Shown here piece after piece: positions 1 through 6,838 of a DNA stretch of 11,870 nt. The first letter of the stretch is position 1. Each line of letters opens with the position of its first letter. The stretch is from JALORV01 sp035429725 (GTDB lineage: Bacteria; Pseudomonadota; Gammaproteobacteria; Burkholderiales; Burkholderiaceae_F), in contig DAOMFI010000094.1 of NCBI GenBank assembly GCA_035429725.1, forward strand, positions 1 through 11,870, written 5' to 3'. The notes beneath the pieces are model-generated. The model saw only the letters and a program-made list of their open reading frames with translations. It did no database searches and was not told the DNA's origin. Both the position numbers and the translations under genes were made by a program.

Positions 1-125
1 AGCGGATGGAGGACCTCGGCTTCGAGATCGTGGCCAACACGCCCGAGCAGATGGCGGCGTTCCAGGCGAAGGAACTTGAGCGCTGGAAGCAGGTGATCGA
101 GGTCGGCAAGATCACGCTCGAGTAG
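1..125 (+). CDS. Bug/TctC-family solute-binding protein, 3' end only
   Basis: Partial gene; the readable frame begins at base 3 and ends with TAG at 123-125, giving the last 40 residues. The tail reads as a short 'GFEIVANTPEQMAAF' block followed by 'KELERWKQVIEVGKI'. This matches the C terminus of Bug (TctC-like) periplasmic binding proteins, which usually end with an NTPEQ-x-AAF segment and a helix containing E-x-x-RW-x-x-V-x-x-x-G-I. Family knowledge: Bug proteins capture organic acids in the periplasm and deliver them to a TctA/TctB membrane complex, both of which are encoded downstream here. gudD starts 16 bp after the stop codon, so the gene probably sits in the same transcript, and its ligand is probably D-glucarate or galactarate (inference). 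The signal peptide and ligand pocket lie outside the window. Confidence 0.8.
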   Translation, partial: RMEDLGFEIVANTPEQMAAFQAKELERWKQVIEVGKITLE

Positions 126-141
126 TCCGGCAGTTCTGGCC

Positions 142-1500
142 ATGGCAGAAGCAGCCTTATCGGCCGGCGCCGTGCGCGGCGCCCCGAAGGTCGCCGGGAT
201 GCGTGTGATCCCGGTGGCGGGGCGCGACAGCATGCTGCTCAACCTGAGTGGTGCCCACGGGCCGTTTTTCACCCGCAACCTGGTGGTCATCACCGACAGC
301 GCGGGCCGCACCGGCGTGGGCGAGGTACCGGGTGGCGAGAAGATCCGCCAGACTCTCGAAGACGCGCGGCCGGTCGTCATCGGCCGGTCGATCGGCGACC
401 TGCGCACCACGCTCGGCGACGTGCGCCGGCGTTTTTCCGACCGCGACACCGGTGGCCGCGGCGAACAGACGTTCGACCTGCGCACGACCGTTCATGTCGT
501 GACCGCGATCGAGTCGGCGCTGCTCGACCTGCTCGGCCAGTATCTCGAAGTTCCGGTGGCCGCGCTGCTTGGCGACGGCCTGCAGCGCCGCGCGGTTCCG
601 GTACTCGGCTACCTGTTCTATGTCGGCGACCGGCGCCGGACCGATCTGCCGTACGTCGAGGCGGCCGAAGCCGGCGACGACTGGCTCCGGCTGCGTCATG
701 AACCGGCGCTGACACCGGAGGCGCTCGTGCGCCTCGCCGAAGCGGCCCACGCGCGCTACGGCTTTGCCGACTTCAAGTTGAAGGGCGGCGTTTTCACCGG
801 TGAAGCCGAAGTCGAAGCCGTGACCGCGCTCGCCAGGCGCTTTCCCGAGGCCCGCGTCACGCTCGACCCGAACGGGGCCTGGTCGCTCGCCCAAGCGGTG
901 CGCCTGTGCCGTGACCTGCGCGGCGTGCTTGCCTACGCGGAGGATCCCTGTGGCGCAGAAAACGGCTACTCCGGCCGGGAGGTCATGGCGGAGTTCCGCC
1001 GTGCCACCGGATTGCCGACGGCCACCAACATGATCGCGACCGACTGGCGCGAGATGGTCCATGCGTTGCAGTTGCACGCGGTCGACATTCCGCTTGCCGA
1101 TCCGCACTTCTGGACGATGCAGGGCTCCGTGCGGGTTGCGCAGCTCACCAGCGAATGGGGACTGACCTGGGGCTCGCACTCCAACAATCACTTCGACGTG
1201 TCGCTGGCGATGTTTACGCACGTTGCGGCGGCGGCTCCCGACCCGATCACCGCGATCGATACACACTGGATCTGGCAGGACGGTCAGCGGCTGACGCGCG
1301 AGCCGCTGCGCATCGAGGGTGGTCACATTGCGGTGCCGGACCGGCCCGGGCTGGGCATCGAGCTCGACGAGGGCGAAGTGGAGCGTGCGCACCGGCTGTA
1401 CCTCGAGCATGGACTCGGTGCACGCGACGATGCCGTGGCGATGCAGTACCTGATTCCCGGGTGGAAGTTCGATCGCAAGCGGCCGTGCCTCGTCCGATGA
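142..1500 (+). CDS. gudD: Glucarate dehydratase (enolase superfamily)
   Basis: Converts D-glucarate (and L-idarate) to 5-dehydro-4-deoxy-D-glucarate in the cytoplasm, the first catabolic step. The 452-residue product is close to E. coli GudD (446 aa) along its length. Enolase-superfamily residues are visible: the K-x-K base in FKLKGG (K212, K214), metal ligands D242 (TLDPNGAW), E267 (AYAEDPCG) and N296 (ATNMIATDW), then D320 (PLADPHFW) and the catalytic H346 (GSHSNNHFD). All lie at a constant +7 offset from the E. coli residues as I recall them. The C terminus (IPGWKFDRKRPC) also matches. The start at 142 has only a weak ribosome site; residues 1-19 align poorly, and an ATG at codon 20 (199) is the alternative. 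It lies 16 bp after the binding-protein gene and 53 bp before tctB. Confidence 0.95.
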   Translation: MAEAALSAGAVRGAPKVAGMRVIPVAGRDSMLLNLSGAHGPFFTRNLVVITDSAGRTGVGEVPGGEKIRQTLEDARPVVIGRSIGDLRTTLGDVRRRFSDRDTGGRGEQTFDLRTTVHVVTAIESALLDLLGQYLEVPVAALLGDGLQRRAVPVLGYLFYVGDRRRTDLPYVEAAEAGDDWLRLRHEPALTPEALVRLAEAAHARYGFADFKLKGGVFTGEAEVEAVTALARRFPEARVTLDPNGAWSLAQAVRLCRDLRGVLAYAEDPCGAENGYSGREVMAEFRRATGLPTATNMIATDWREMVHALQLHAVDIPLADPHFWTMQGSVRVAQLTSEWGLTWGSHSNNHFDVSLAMFTHVAAAAPDPITAIDTHWIWQDGQRLTREPLRIEGGHIAVPDRPGLGIELDEGEVERAHRLYLEHGLGARDDAVAMQYLIPGWKFDRKRPCLVR

Positions 1501-1553
1501 TGATTTGACAGGCGACCGCGGCCGCGAGAGCCGGGCGCCGAGGGGGAAGACCG

Positions 1554-2018
1554 ATGGAGTTCCGCATCCGCAGCCCGAAGGACTTCGGCGCGGGCCTTTT
1601 GTATGCGGGCTTCGGCGCTGCCGCGATCCTGATGGCGCGGGACTATGGCATGGGCTCTGCGTCGCGCATGGGAGCGGGTTACTTCCCCACGGCGCTGGGA
1701 GTGCTGCTGATGGTGATCGGCATCGTGTCGCTCGTGCGTTCGTTCGTCAGCGCCGGTGCGCCGATCGGAACCATCGCCTGGAAGCCTGCGGCGCTGGTCA
1801 CGTCGAGCACGTTGCTCTTCGGGCTGCTGCTGCGTCCAGCGGGACTGGTGCCGGCGCTTGTCGTGCTCATCCTCGTCAGCGCGTTCGCGAGCTCGCGCTT
1901 CCGGCTGCAATGGCGCGCGCTGGGACTGATGGCGGCCCTGATTGCGTTTTGCGCTCTGGTCTTCGTCAAGGGGCTCGGCCTCCCGGTGCCGCTGCTCGGC
2001 AGCTGGTTCGGCGGCTAA
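1554..2018 (+). CDS. tctB: Tripartite tricarboxylate transporter small membrane subunit (TctB family)
   Basis: Small inner-membrane subunit that partners TctA in a TTT system, which is a secondary, ion-driven, binding-protein-dependent importer. The 154-residue protein has the family signature near the N terminus: an RSPKDF segment, a first hydrophobic helix (about 13-28), then a short loop leading to MGAGYFP (about residues 40-46). Three more hydrophobic stretches follow at about 47-63, 76-112 and 118-140. Four membrane segments and about 150 residues are usual for TctB. A good Shine-Dalgarno sequence (AGGGGGAAG at 1541-1549) supports the start at 1554. tctA begins 9 bp after its TAA stop, indicating co-transcription. 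TctB sequences diverge strongly, so the call rests on the signature, topology and the adjacent tctA. Confidence 0.88.
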   Translation: MEFRIRSPKDFGAGLLYAGFGAAAILMARDYGMGSASRMGAGYFPTALGVLLMVIGIVSLVRSFVSAGAPIGTIAWKPAALVTSSTLLFGLLLRPAGLVPALVVLILVSAFASSRFRLQWRALGLMAALIAFCALVFVKGLGLPVPLLGSWFGG

Positions 2019-2027
2019 GGGCGGGCG

Positions 2028-3527
2028 ATGGAACTGCTGGACCACCTGGCACTCGGGTTTGCGACGGCGGCGAGCTGGGGCAACGTCTTCTACTGCCTGG
2101 TGGGCGTCTTTCTCGGCACCGCCATCGGCGTGCTGCCGGGCCTGGGTCCGGTGGCGACGATCGCGATGCTGCTGCCCGTGACCTTTGGCCTGCCGCCGGT
2201 CACCGCGCTGATCATGCTGGCCGGAATCTTCTACGGCGCGCAGTACGGCGGCTCGACCACTGCGATTCTCGTCAACCTGCCGGGCGAGTCGTCGTCGGTG
2301 GTGACCGCGCTCGACGGCTACCAGATGGCGCGCCGGGGACGCGCGGGCGTGGCGCTCGCGACAGCCGCGCTTGCCTCGTTCTTCGCCGGCACGGTGTGCA
2401 CGTTCATGATCGCGCTGGCAGCGCCGCCGCTGTCGGAACTGGCGCTCAAGTTCGGCCCCGCGGACTACTTCTCGCTGATGGTGCTGGGGCTGGTGGCCTC
2501 GATCGTGCTGGCGAGCGGCTCGCTGCTGCACGCGATCGGCATGATCGTGCTCGGCCTGCTGCTCGGCCTGATCGGCACCGACGTGAACTCGGGTACAGCC
2601 CGCTTCTCCTTCGATCGGCCGGAACTGCTCGACGGCGTGAGCTTTGTCGTCGTCGCGATGGGCGTATTCGGTCTCGGCGAGATCATCGCCAATCTCGAGG
2701 ACGAAGCGCCGCGCACCCTGACACTGACCAAGGTCACGGGCTTGATGCCATCGCGAGAGGACTTCAGGCGCATGGTCGCACCCGTGCTGCGCGGGACGAC
2801 GCTGGGTTCCTTCCTCGGCATACTGCCTGGCGGCGGCGCGATGCTCTCGTCGTTCGCCGCCTACTCGCTGGAGAAGAAGACGTCGCGCCACGCCGCCGAG
2901 TTCGGCAAGGGCGCCATCGAAGGCGTGGCGGGTCCCGAGGCGGCCAACAATGCGGGCGCGCAGGCGTCGTTCATCCCGATGCTCACGCTCGGCATTCCGT
3001 CGAACCCGGTGATGGCATTGATGATCGGCGCGCTCATCATGCACGGCATCCAGCCCGGCCCGGGCGTCATGTCCGAGCAGCCGGCGCTCTTCTGGGGGCT
3101 GGTGGTGTCGATGTGGATCGGCAACGTGTTCCTGCTGGTCTTGAACCTGCCGCTGATCGGCGTCTGGGTGAAGATGATTTCGGTGCCGTATCACCTGCTG
3201 TTCCCGGCGATCCTCGTGTTCTGTGCGATCGGCGTGTTCAGCCTGGCGAATGCGCAGTTCGACGTCTTCCTGATGGCGCTCTTCGGCTTCCTCGGTTACG
3301 TGTTCCGCAAGCTTGATTGCGAGCCGGCGCCCATGATGCTGGGATTCATCCTCGGCCCGATGATGGAGGAGTATCTGCGGCGCGCGCTGCTGATGCAGAA
3401 GGGCAGTGCGATGGTGTTCATCACGAGGCCGATCAGCGCTACGCTGCTCGCGGTCTCTGCCGTTGCGCTGATCGCAGTCCTGCTGCCGGCGCTGCGCACA
3501 CGGCGCGAGGAAGCATTTCAGAAGTGA
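2028..3527 (+). CDS. tctA: Tripartite tricarboxylate transporter permease (TctA family)
   Basis: Large permease subunit (499 aa, normal length) that forms the translocation path of the TTT importer. The two family repeats are visible. The first carries LPGLGP (36-41) and the diagnostic YGGSTTAILVNLPG block (73-86). The second carries LPGGG (266-270) and the conserved PEAANNAGAQASF...LTLGIPS region (303-325). The remainder is highly hydrophobic, consistent with about 11-12 membrane helices. It lies 9 bp after tctB and 7 bp before the aldolase gene, whose ribosome site overlaps the tctA stop codon. The family transports carboxylates such as citrate. Substrate cannot be read from TctA alone; D-glucarate or galactarate is inferred from the flanking gudD and garL. 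Confidence 0.95.
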   Translation: MELLDHLALGFATAASWGNVFYCLVGVFLGTAIGVLPGLGPVATIAMLLPVTFGLPPVTALIMLAGIFYGAQYGGSTTAILVNLPGESSSVVTALDGYQMARRGRAGVALATAALASFFAGTVCTFMIALAAPPLSELALKFGPADYFSLMVLGLVASIVLASGSLLHAIGMIVLGLLLGLIGTDVNSGTARFSFDRPELLDGVSFVVVAMGVFGLGEIIANLEDEAPRTLTLTKVTGLMPSREDFRRMVAPVLRGTTLGSFLGILPGGGAMLSSFAAYSLEKKTSRHAAEFGKGAIEGVAGPEAANNAGAQASFIPMLTLGIPSNPVMALMIGALIMHGIQPGPGVMSEQPALFWGLVVSMWIGNVFLLVLNLPLIGVWVKMISVPYHLLFPAILVFCAIGVFSLANAQFDVFLMALFGFLGYVFRKLDCEPAPMMLGFILGPMMEEYLRRALLMQKGSAMVFITRPISATLLAVSAVALIAVLLPALRTRREEAFQK

Positions 3528-3530
3528 GGT
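3525..3530 (+). promoter_or_regulatory. Ribosome binding site of garL overlapping the tctA stop codon
   Basis: TGAGGT contains the tctA TGA stop and a GAGG Shine-Dalgarno core, four bases before the garL ATG at 3535. The layout suggests that ribosomes ending on tctA can restart on garL (inference). Confidence 0.55.
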
Positions 3531-3534
3531 AGCT

Positions 3535-4314
3535 ATGTCGTTGACCGCGCCGTACACCGGCATCCCCAACCGCTTTCGCCAGAAGCTGCTCGCGCGCGAG
3601 CGTCTGATCGGATGCTGGTGCTCGCTGGCCAACCCCGTCACGACCGAGGTGCTCGGCCTCGCCGGCTTCGACTGGCTGCTGCTCGATGCGGAGCACGCGC
3701 CGAACGACGTCGGAACGCTCATTCCGCAGTTGATGGCGCTGAAGGACAGCGCCAGCGCCCCGGTGGTACGTCCACCCTGGAACGACGCGGTCATCATCAA
3801 GCGGCTGCTGGATGCCGGCTTCTACAACTTCCTGATCCCGTTCGTCGAGTCGGAAGAAGAGGCGCGCCGCGCGGTTGCGGCGACCCGCTATCCACCGGCC
3901 GGCGTGCGCGGCGTTTCGGTGTCGCAGCGGCACAACCGCTATGGAACGGTGCCGGACTACCTGAAATCAGTGAACGACCACGTCGCCGTGATGGTCCAGA
4001 TCGAGAGCGCCGCGGGCCTCGCCGCCGTCGATGCCATCGCAGCGGTTGATGGCGTCGACGGCATCTTCGTCGGACCGTCGGACCTCGCCGCCGCGCTCGG
4101 GCACCTGGGCAATGCCGCGCACGCCGAAGTGCAGAAGGCGATACGCCACATCTTCGAGCGCGCACGGTCCGCCGGCAAGGCGAGCGGGATACTCGCCCCG
4201 GTCGAGGCCGATGCGCGACGCTACATCGATTGGGGCGCCGACTTCGTCGCCGTCGGCAGCGACCTGGGCCTGTTCCGCTCTGCGACCCAGGCCCTGCGTG
4301 ACAAATTTACATAG
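3535..4314 (+). CDS. garL: 2-dehydro-3-deoxyglucarate aldolase (HpcH/HpaI family)
   Basis: Class II, metal-dependent aldolase that cleaves 5-dehydro-4-deoxy-D-glucarate (or the 2-dehydro-3-deoxy form) to pyruvate and tartronate semialdehyde. The 259-residue protein aligns almost end to end with E. coli GarL (256 aa), sharing GCWCSLANP (GCWSALSNP in E. coli), EVLGLAGFDWL, EHAPND, FYNFLIPFVE, RGVSVS, GIFVGPSDLAAALGHLGNA and GILAPVEADARRY. Predicted active-site residues are H54 (in EHAPND), R79, metal ligand E157 (QIESAAG) and metal ligand D183 (GPSDLAAA), each four positions after the E. coli numbering I recall. It takes the product of GudD, so both enzymes sit with the transporter in one operon. 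The ribosome site (TGAGGT, 3525-3530) overlaps the tctA stop codon. HpaI-type 4-hydroxy-2-oxoheptanedioate aldolase is less likely given the GarL-specific blocks. Confidence 0.93.
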   Translation: MSLTAPYTGIPNRFRQKLLARERLIGCWCSLANPVTTEVLGLAGFDWLLLDAEHAPNDVGTLIPQLMALKDSASAPVVRPPWNDAVIIKRLLDAGFYNFLIPFVESEEEARRAVAATRYPPAGVRGVSVSQRHNRYGTVPDYLKSVNDHVAVMVQIESAAGLAAVDAIAAVDGVDGIFVGPSDLAAALGHLGNAAHAEVQKAIRHIFERARSAGKASGILAPVEADARRYIDWGADFVAVGSDLGLFRSATQALRDKFT

Positions 4315-4342
4315 CCGGCCCGAGCGCTGGCGCAGCCGGTTT
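4315..4342 (+). terminator. Weak possible intrinsic terminator after garL
   Basis: Immediately after the garL stop, CCGGC (4315-4319) can pair with GCCGG (4335-4339). An inner GCG/CGC stem (4324-4326 with 4331-4333) closes a CTGG loop, and TTT follows at 4340-4342. The stem is short and has an internal loop, and the T run is only three bases, so any termination may be inefficient. It lies where the two convergent operons meet. Confidence 0.3.
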
Positions 4343-4411
4343 GCCTGGCCTCGTCGGCGCGACGGCGGCCGGACCTCTGTGCGCAGGTCAGTGCACTGTC
4401 ACGGTCGTGGG

Positions 4412-4432
4412 CGGCTTCGAGCCGATCCGGCT
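4412..4432 (-). terminator. Competing small hairpins just after the DUF3141 gene stop
   Basis: The segment contains CGGCT (4412-4416), AGCCG (4420-4424) and CGGCT (4428-4432). The central arm can pair with either outer arm over a 3-base loop (TCG or ATC). It starts directly after the stop codon of the minus-strand operon. There is no T tract, so it is at best part of a weak or factor-dependent end. The structure may also be chance in GC-rich DNA. Confidence 0.22.
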
Positions 4433-6802
4433 TCAATGCACCGCGCTGCTGCCTCGCGCTGCGACCGCTTTCCGGCGAGGCGTGCGCTTTGTGGCCGCCT
4501 TGCGCGTCGGCTGGCTCCGCAGCGACACATCGAGCTTGCTGCGCAGCAGTTCGACCATCGCGCGCTGTTCCTCGGTCGGCTTGAACTCCTTCAGCCGCGG
4601 GTCGGCCATCAGGCGCTCGACCAGCGTCATCAGGCGCTCCCGGTCGGCCCGCGAGGCGAGCAGCTTCGGCAACGTGGCCAGGGCCTGTTCCGGCGCATTG
4701 CGGACGATGACTTCCTGCGTGCCGCGCAGTCGATGCCATTCGGCCGGCTCGACGTCGGGGAGCAGATGGGCGTAGTCCGCGCGCATCTCGTCCTTGAGCT
4801 GCAGCCGGTACAGCGGCAACGGTTCGCCGTGCCGCGCCAGCAGGTAGCCGATTCGTGCGAGCGCCTCGGCATAGCCACCGGTGGCGATCGAGGCCAGCGC
4901 CTGTGTCACGAGCTGCCGGCCTGCCGCCTCGCGCGCCTTGCGCTCCTCGGCGTCGGCGCGCAGGTCCTCCTGCATTGTCAGCGCGAACATCGAGCCGAAG
5001 GTCTGGAAGAACATCGCCTCGCTGGCCGCGTCACGTACGGCGCGGTAGAAGTCGAGCGACGCGCTGATCAGCTCGGATACAGCCTGCTCGGAGCGGCGCG
5101 GCACGGAACCGGCTTCGAGCGCAGTGCGCTGCTCACGCACGAATTCGGCCGTGGGCCCGAGCCACGCGAGCCACGGGTTCAGGTCGGACAGCATCCACCG
5201 CTCGGCCCGCAGGGGGTGCAACTCGCGCGAGACCTTGGCTGTCGCCTCATTCGAAACCGCCTGCACCCAGGGCCTCGCAAACAGCTCGTAGGCGGCCTGG
5301 TTGAAGTTCGAAACCTTCTCCACGGCTTCGAACGCCGACTCGTCCTTGCGCTTGAAGCGGTTGAGCCGTTCGGCGATCTCCTCGAGCCGGTGCTCGCGGA
5401 ACTCGACCTCGTACTCGGGCTTGCCGCCTTTGCCTGTCGTCTCCCGGATTGCCATGCCGTACAGGCCCGGTGGCAGCGCCTCGATCGACTTCAGCACCGA
5501 GACGATCTGCGCATGCTCCTTCTTGGCGACCGAGCCTGACACGAAGATGCCGAGGTGCCCGGCGCTCTCGTGCAGCAGGCCGACGATCACCTGCCCGCGC
5601 GCCTTGATCTCGTCGGTGGAGCCGTAGACGTCGGCGACCCAGTTGAACGCCTGCTGCGGCGGCGTGATGTTGTCGCCCATCGACGCGAACAGCACGATCG
5701 GCGCGCGGATCTCGCGCAGGTCGAAGAACTTGCCGGCGCCCGCCGCCGTGCCGCCCTGCCACAGCTTGTTGCCGACGAACAGGTTGCGCGTGATCCACTC
5801 GATTTCTTCGCGGTTCATCAGGTAGAAGCCGCCCCACCAGCGCTCGAACTCGAGGAAGCGCGGCACCTCGGTGTCGACGTTGCGATAGACGTTGTAGTAC
5901 TTGTCCCAGTACGTGTTCGCCGGGTTCAGGTTCTCGAAGTTCTGCACCAGGTAGGCGCCATCGAAGACGCCGGCGCCGAGGTCGGACGACAGCGACGCGA
6001 GCCAGGTCCCGCCGAGCATGCCTCCGGCGTAGCGCATCGGGTTGTCGCTCGGGCCGTCCTGCCACGCCCCGCCCCAGTAGGACATCGGTGCGCCATTGAT
6101 TACGATCGGTCCGGTGTCTTCCGGATGCGACGCCGCGAGCATCATCGCGGCCCAGCCGCCCTGGCAGTTGCCGACGATCGCCGGCTTCGGGCTCTTCGGG
6201 TGCAGTGCGCGCACTTTCTCGACGAAGCGGCGTTCGGCCGCGCAGACGTCGAGCAGCGTCTGCCCCGGCTCCGGCGTCGGGAAGAAGATCACGAAGTACA
6301 CCGGATGGCCTTCTCGCAGCGCGACGCCGACCTGCGAGTCGTCCTTGAAGCCGCCGATACCGGGACCGTGCCCGGCACGCGGATCGATGATGACGTACGG
6401 CCGGCGCAGCGGGTCGACCTTCACGCCGTCCGGCGGCACGATCCTCACCAGCGCATAGTTCACCGGCCGCTCGAAACTGCGGGCGTCGAGCACCATTTCG
6501 TAGTCGAAGTGCAGCACCGGCGGCAGGCCTGCCCGCGTGTGCTCGAGGAACTGGTTGCCGCGCTGGCGCAGCGCGTCCAGGAACAGCACGCCGCGCTGCA
6601 TCGAGTCGGTCATGTAGCTGCCCCAGCTGCTGAAAAGATCCAGCGGCGAAGTCAGCTCGGCGAGGCTCCCGACGTAGTCCTCCTGCACTTTGCGGACGCG
6701 CTCGTTGTAGTGATCGATGGCCTTGCGTACGCGCGTCTCGTAGAGCTGCGCGACCTTGGCGGAGACGTCCATCGCGGTGGCGACGTTCTTGCCCTTGTCC
6801 AT
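4433..6802 (-). CDS. DUF3141 protein, PhaC-like alpha/beta hydrolase
   Basis: A 789-residue protein of the DUF3141 family, often annotated as a 3-hydroxyalkanoate synthetase; its reaction is unproven as far as I know. Residues 1-95 are helical and phasin-like (repeated charged heptads, then a GSYMTDSMQRG segment). Residues about 100-445 form an alpha/beta-hydrolase region with a PhaC-type nucleophile elbow, GNCQGG (C213). A candidate triad Asp lies in SMGDNITPP (D377) and His in SAGHLG (H416), echoing the Cys-Asp-His triad of PHA synthases. Residues about 465-760 are mostly helical and charged. The last 25 or so residues are Lys/Arg/Ala-rich (TRKAATKRTPRRK), resembling DNA-binding tails such as that of PhaF. 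No signal peptide or membrane segment is seen, so it is probably cytosolic. It is last in the operon, 36 bp after fabI, with a very strong ribosome site. At 789 residues it is longer than PhaC (about 560-600). Confidence 0.85.
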   Translation of the reverse strand: MDKGKNVATAMDVSAKVAQLYETRVRKAIDHYNERVRKVQEDYVGSLAELTSPLDLFSSWGSYMTDSMQRGVLFLDALRQRGNQFLEHTRAGLPPVLHFDYEMVLDARSFERPVNYALVRIVPPDGVKVDPLRRPYVIIDPRAGHGPGIGGFKDDSQVGVALREGHPVYFVIFFPTPEPGQTLLDVCAAERRFVEKVRALHPKSPKPAIVGNCQGGWAAMMLAASHPEDTGPIVINGAPMSYWGGAWQDGPSDNPMRYAGGMLGGTWLASLSSDLGAGVFDGAYLVQNFENLNPANTYWDKYYNVYRNVDTEVPRFLEFERWWGGFYLMNREEIEWITRNLFVGNKLWQGGTAAGAGKFFDLREIRAPIVLFASMGDNITPPQQAFNWVADVYGSTDEIKARGQVIVGLLHESAGHLGIFVSGSVAKKEHAQIVSVLKSIEALPPGLYGMAIRETTGKGGKPEYEVEFREHRLEEIAERLNRFKRKDESAFEAVEKVSNFNQAAYELFARPWVQAVSNEATAKVSRELHPLRAERWMLSDLNPWLAWLGPTAEFVREQRTALEAGSVPRRSEQAVSELISASLDFYRAVRDAASEAMFFQTFGSMFALTMQEDLRADAEERKAREAAGRQLVTQALASIATGGYAEALARIGYLLARHGEPLPLYRLQLKDEMRADYAHLLPDVEPAEWHRLRGTQEVIVRNAPEQALATLPKLLASRADRERLMTLVERLMADPRLKEFKPTEEQRAMVELLRSKLDVSLRSQPTRKAATKRTPRRKAVAARGSSAVH

Positions 6803-6806
6803 GAAG

Positions 6807-6814
6807 TCCTCCTT
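6807..6814 (-). promoter_or_regulatory. Strong ribosome binding site of the DUF3141 gene
   Basis: On the minus strand AAGGAGGA lies four bases before the ATG at 6802-6800. It is a near-perfect anti-16S complement and the best ribosome site in the operon, which fixes the start and suggests high translation of the last gene. Confidence 0.8.
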
Positions 6815-6838
6815 CGATGCAGTCGGCGGCGTTGCGGC

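Noticed and set aside
1505..1510. Perfect TTGACA in the gudD-tctB gap as a promoter -35
   Set aside because: No -10-like hexamer at 15-19 bp; the downstream DNA is GC-rich, so it is probably chance.
1517..1526. 10-bp palindrome CGCGGCCGCG between gudD and tctB
   Set aside because: A perfect palindrome, but such strings are common in DNA of this composition, and no flanking structure or conserved motif supports a role.
1323..3800. 825-codon open frame on the minus strand opposite tctB, tctA and part of garL
   Set aside because: Its product is dominated by His, Arg, Gln and Glu with no domain, the usual mirror of GC-rich membrane-protein codons. The plus-strand genes are recognised families with ribosome sites.
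4389..4398. 10-bp palindrome CAGTGCACTG in the convergent gap
   Set aside because: Too short to form a stable hairpin without a loop, and no nearby promoter for an operator to act on.
4031..5539. 502-codon open frame on the plus strand bridging garL and the DUF3141 gene
   Set aside because: Overlaps two convincing genes in other frames and has no family resemblance.
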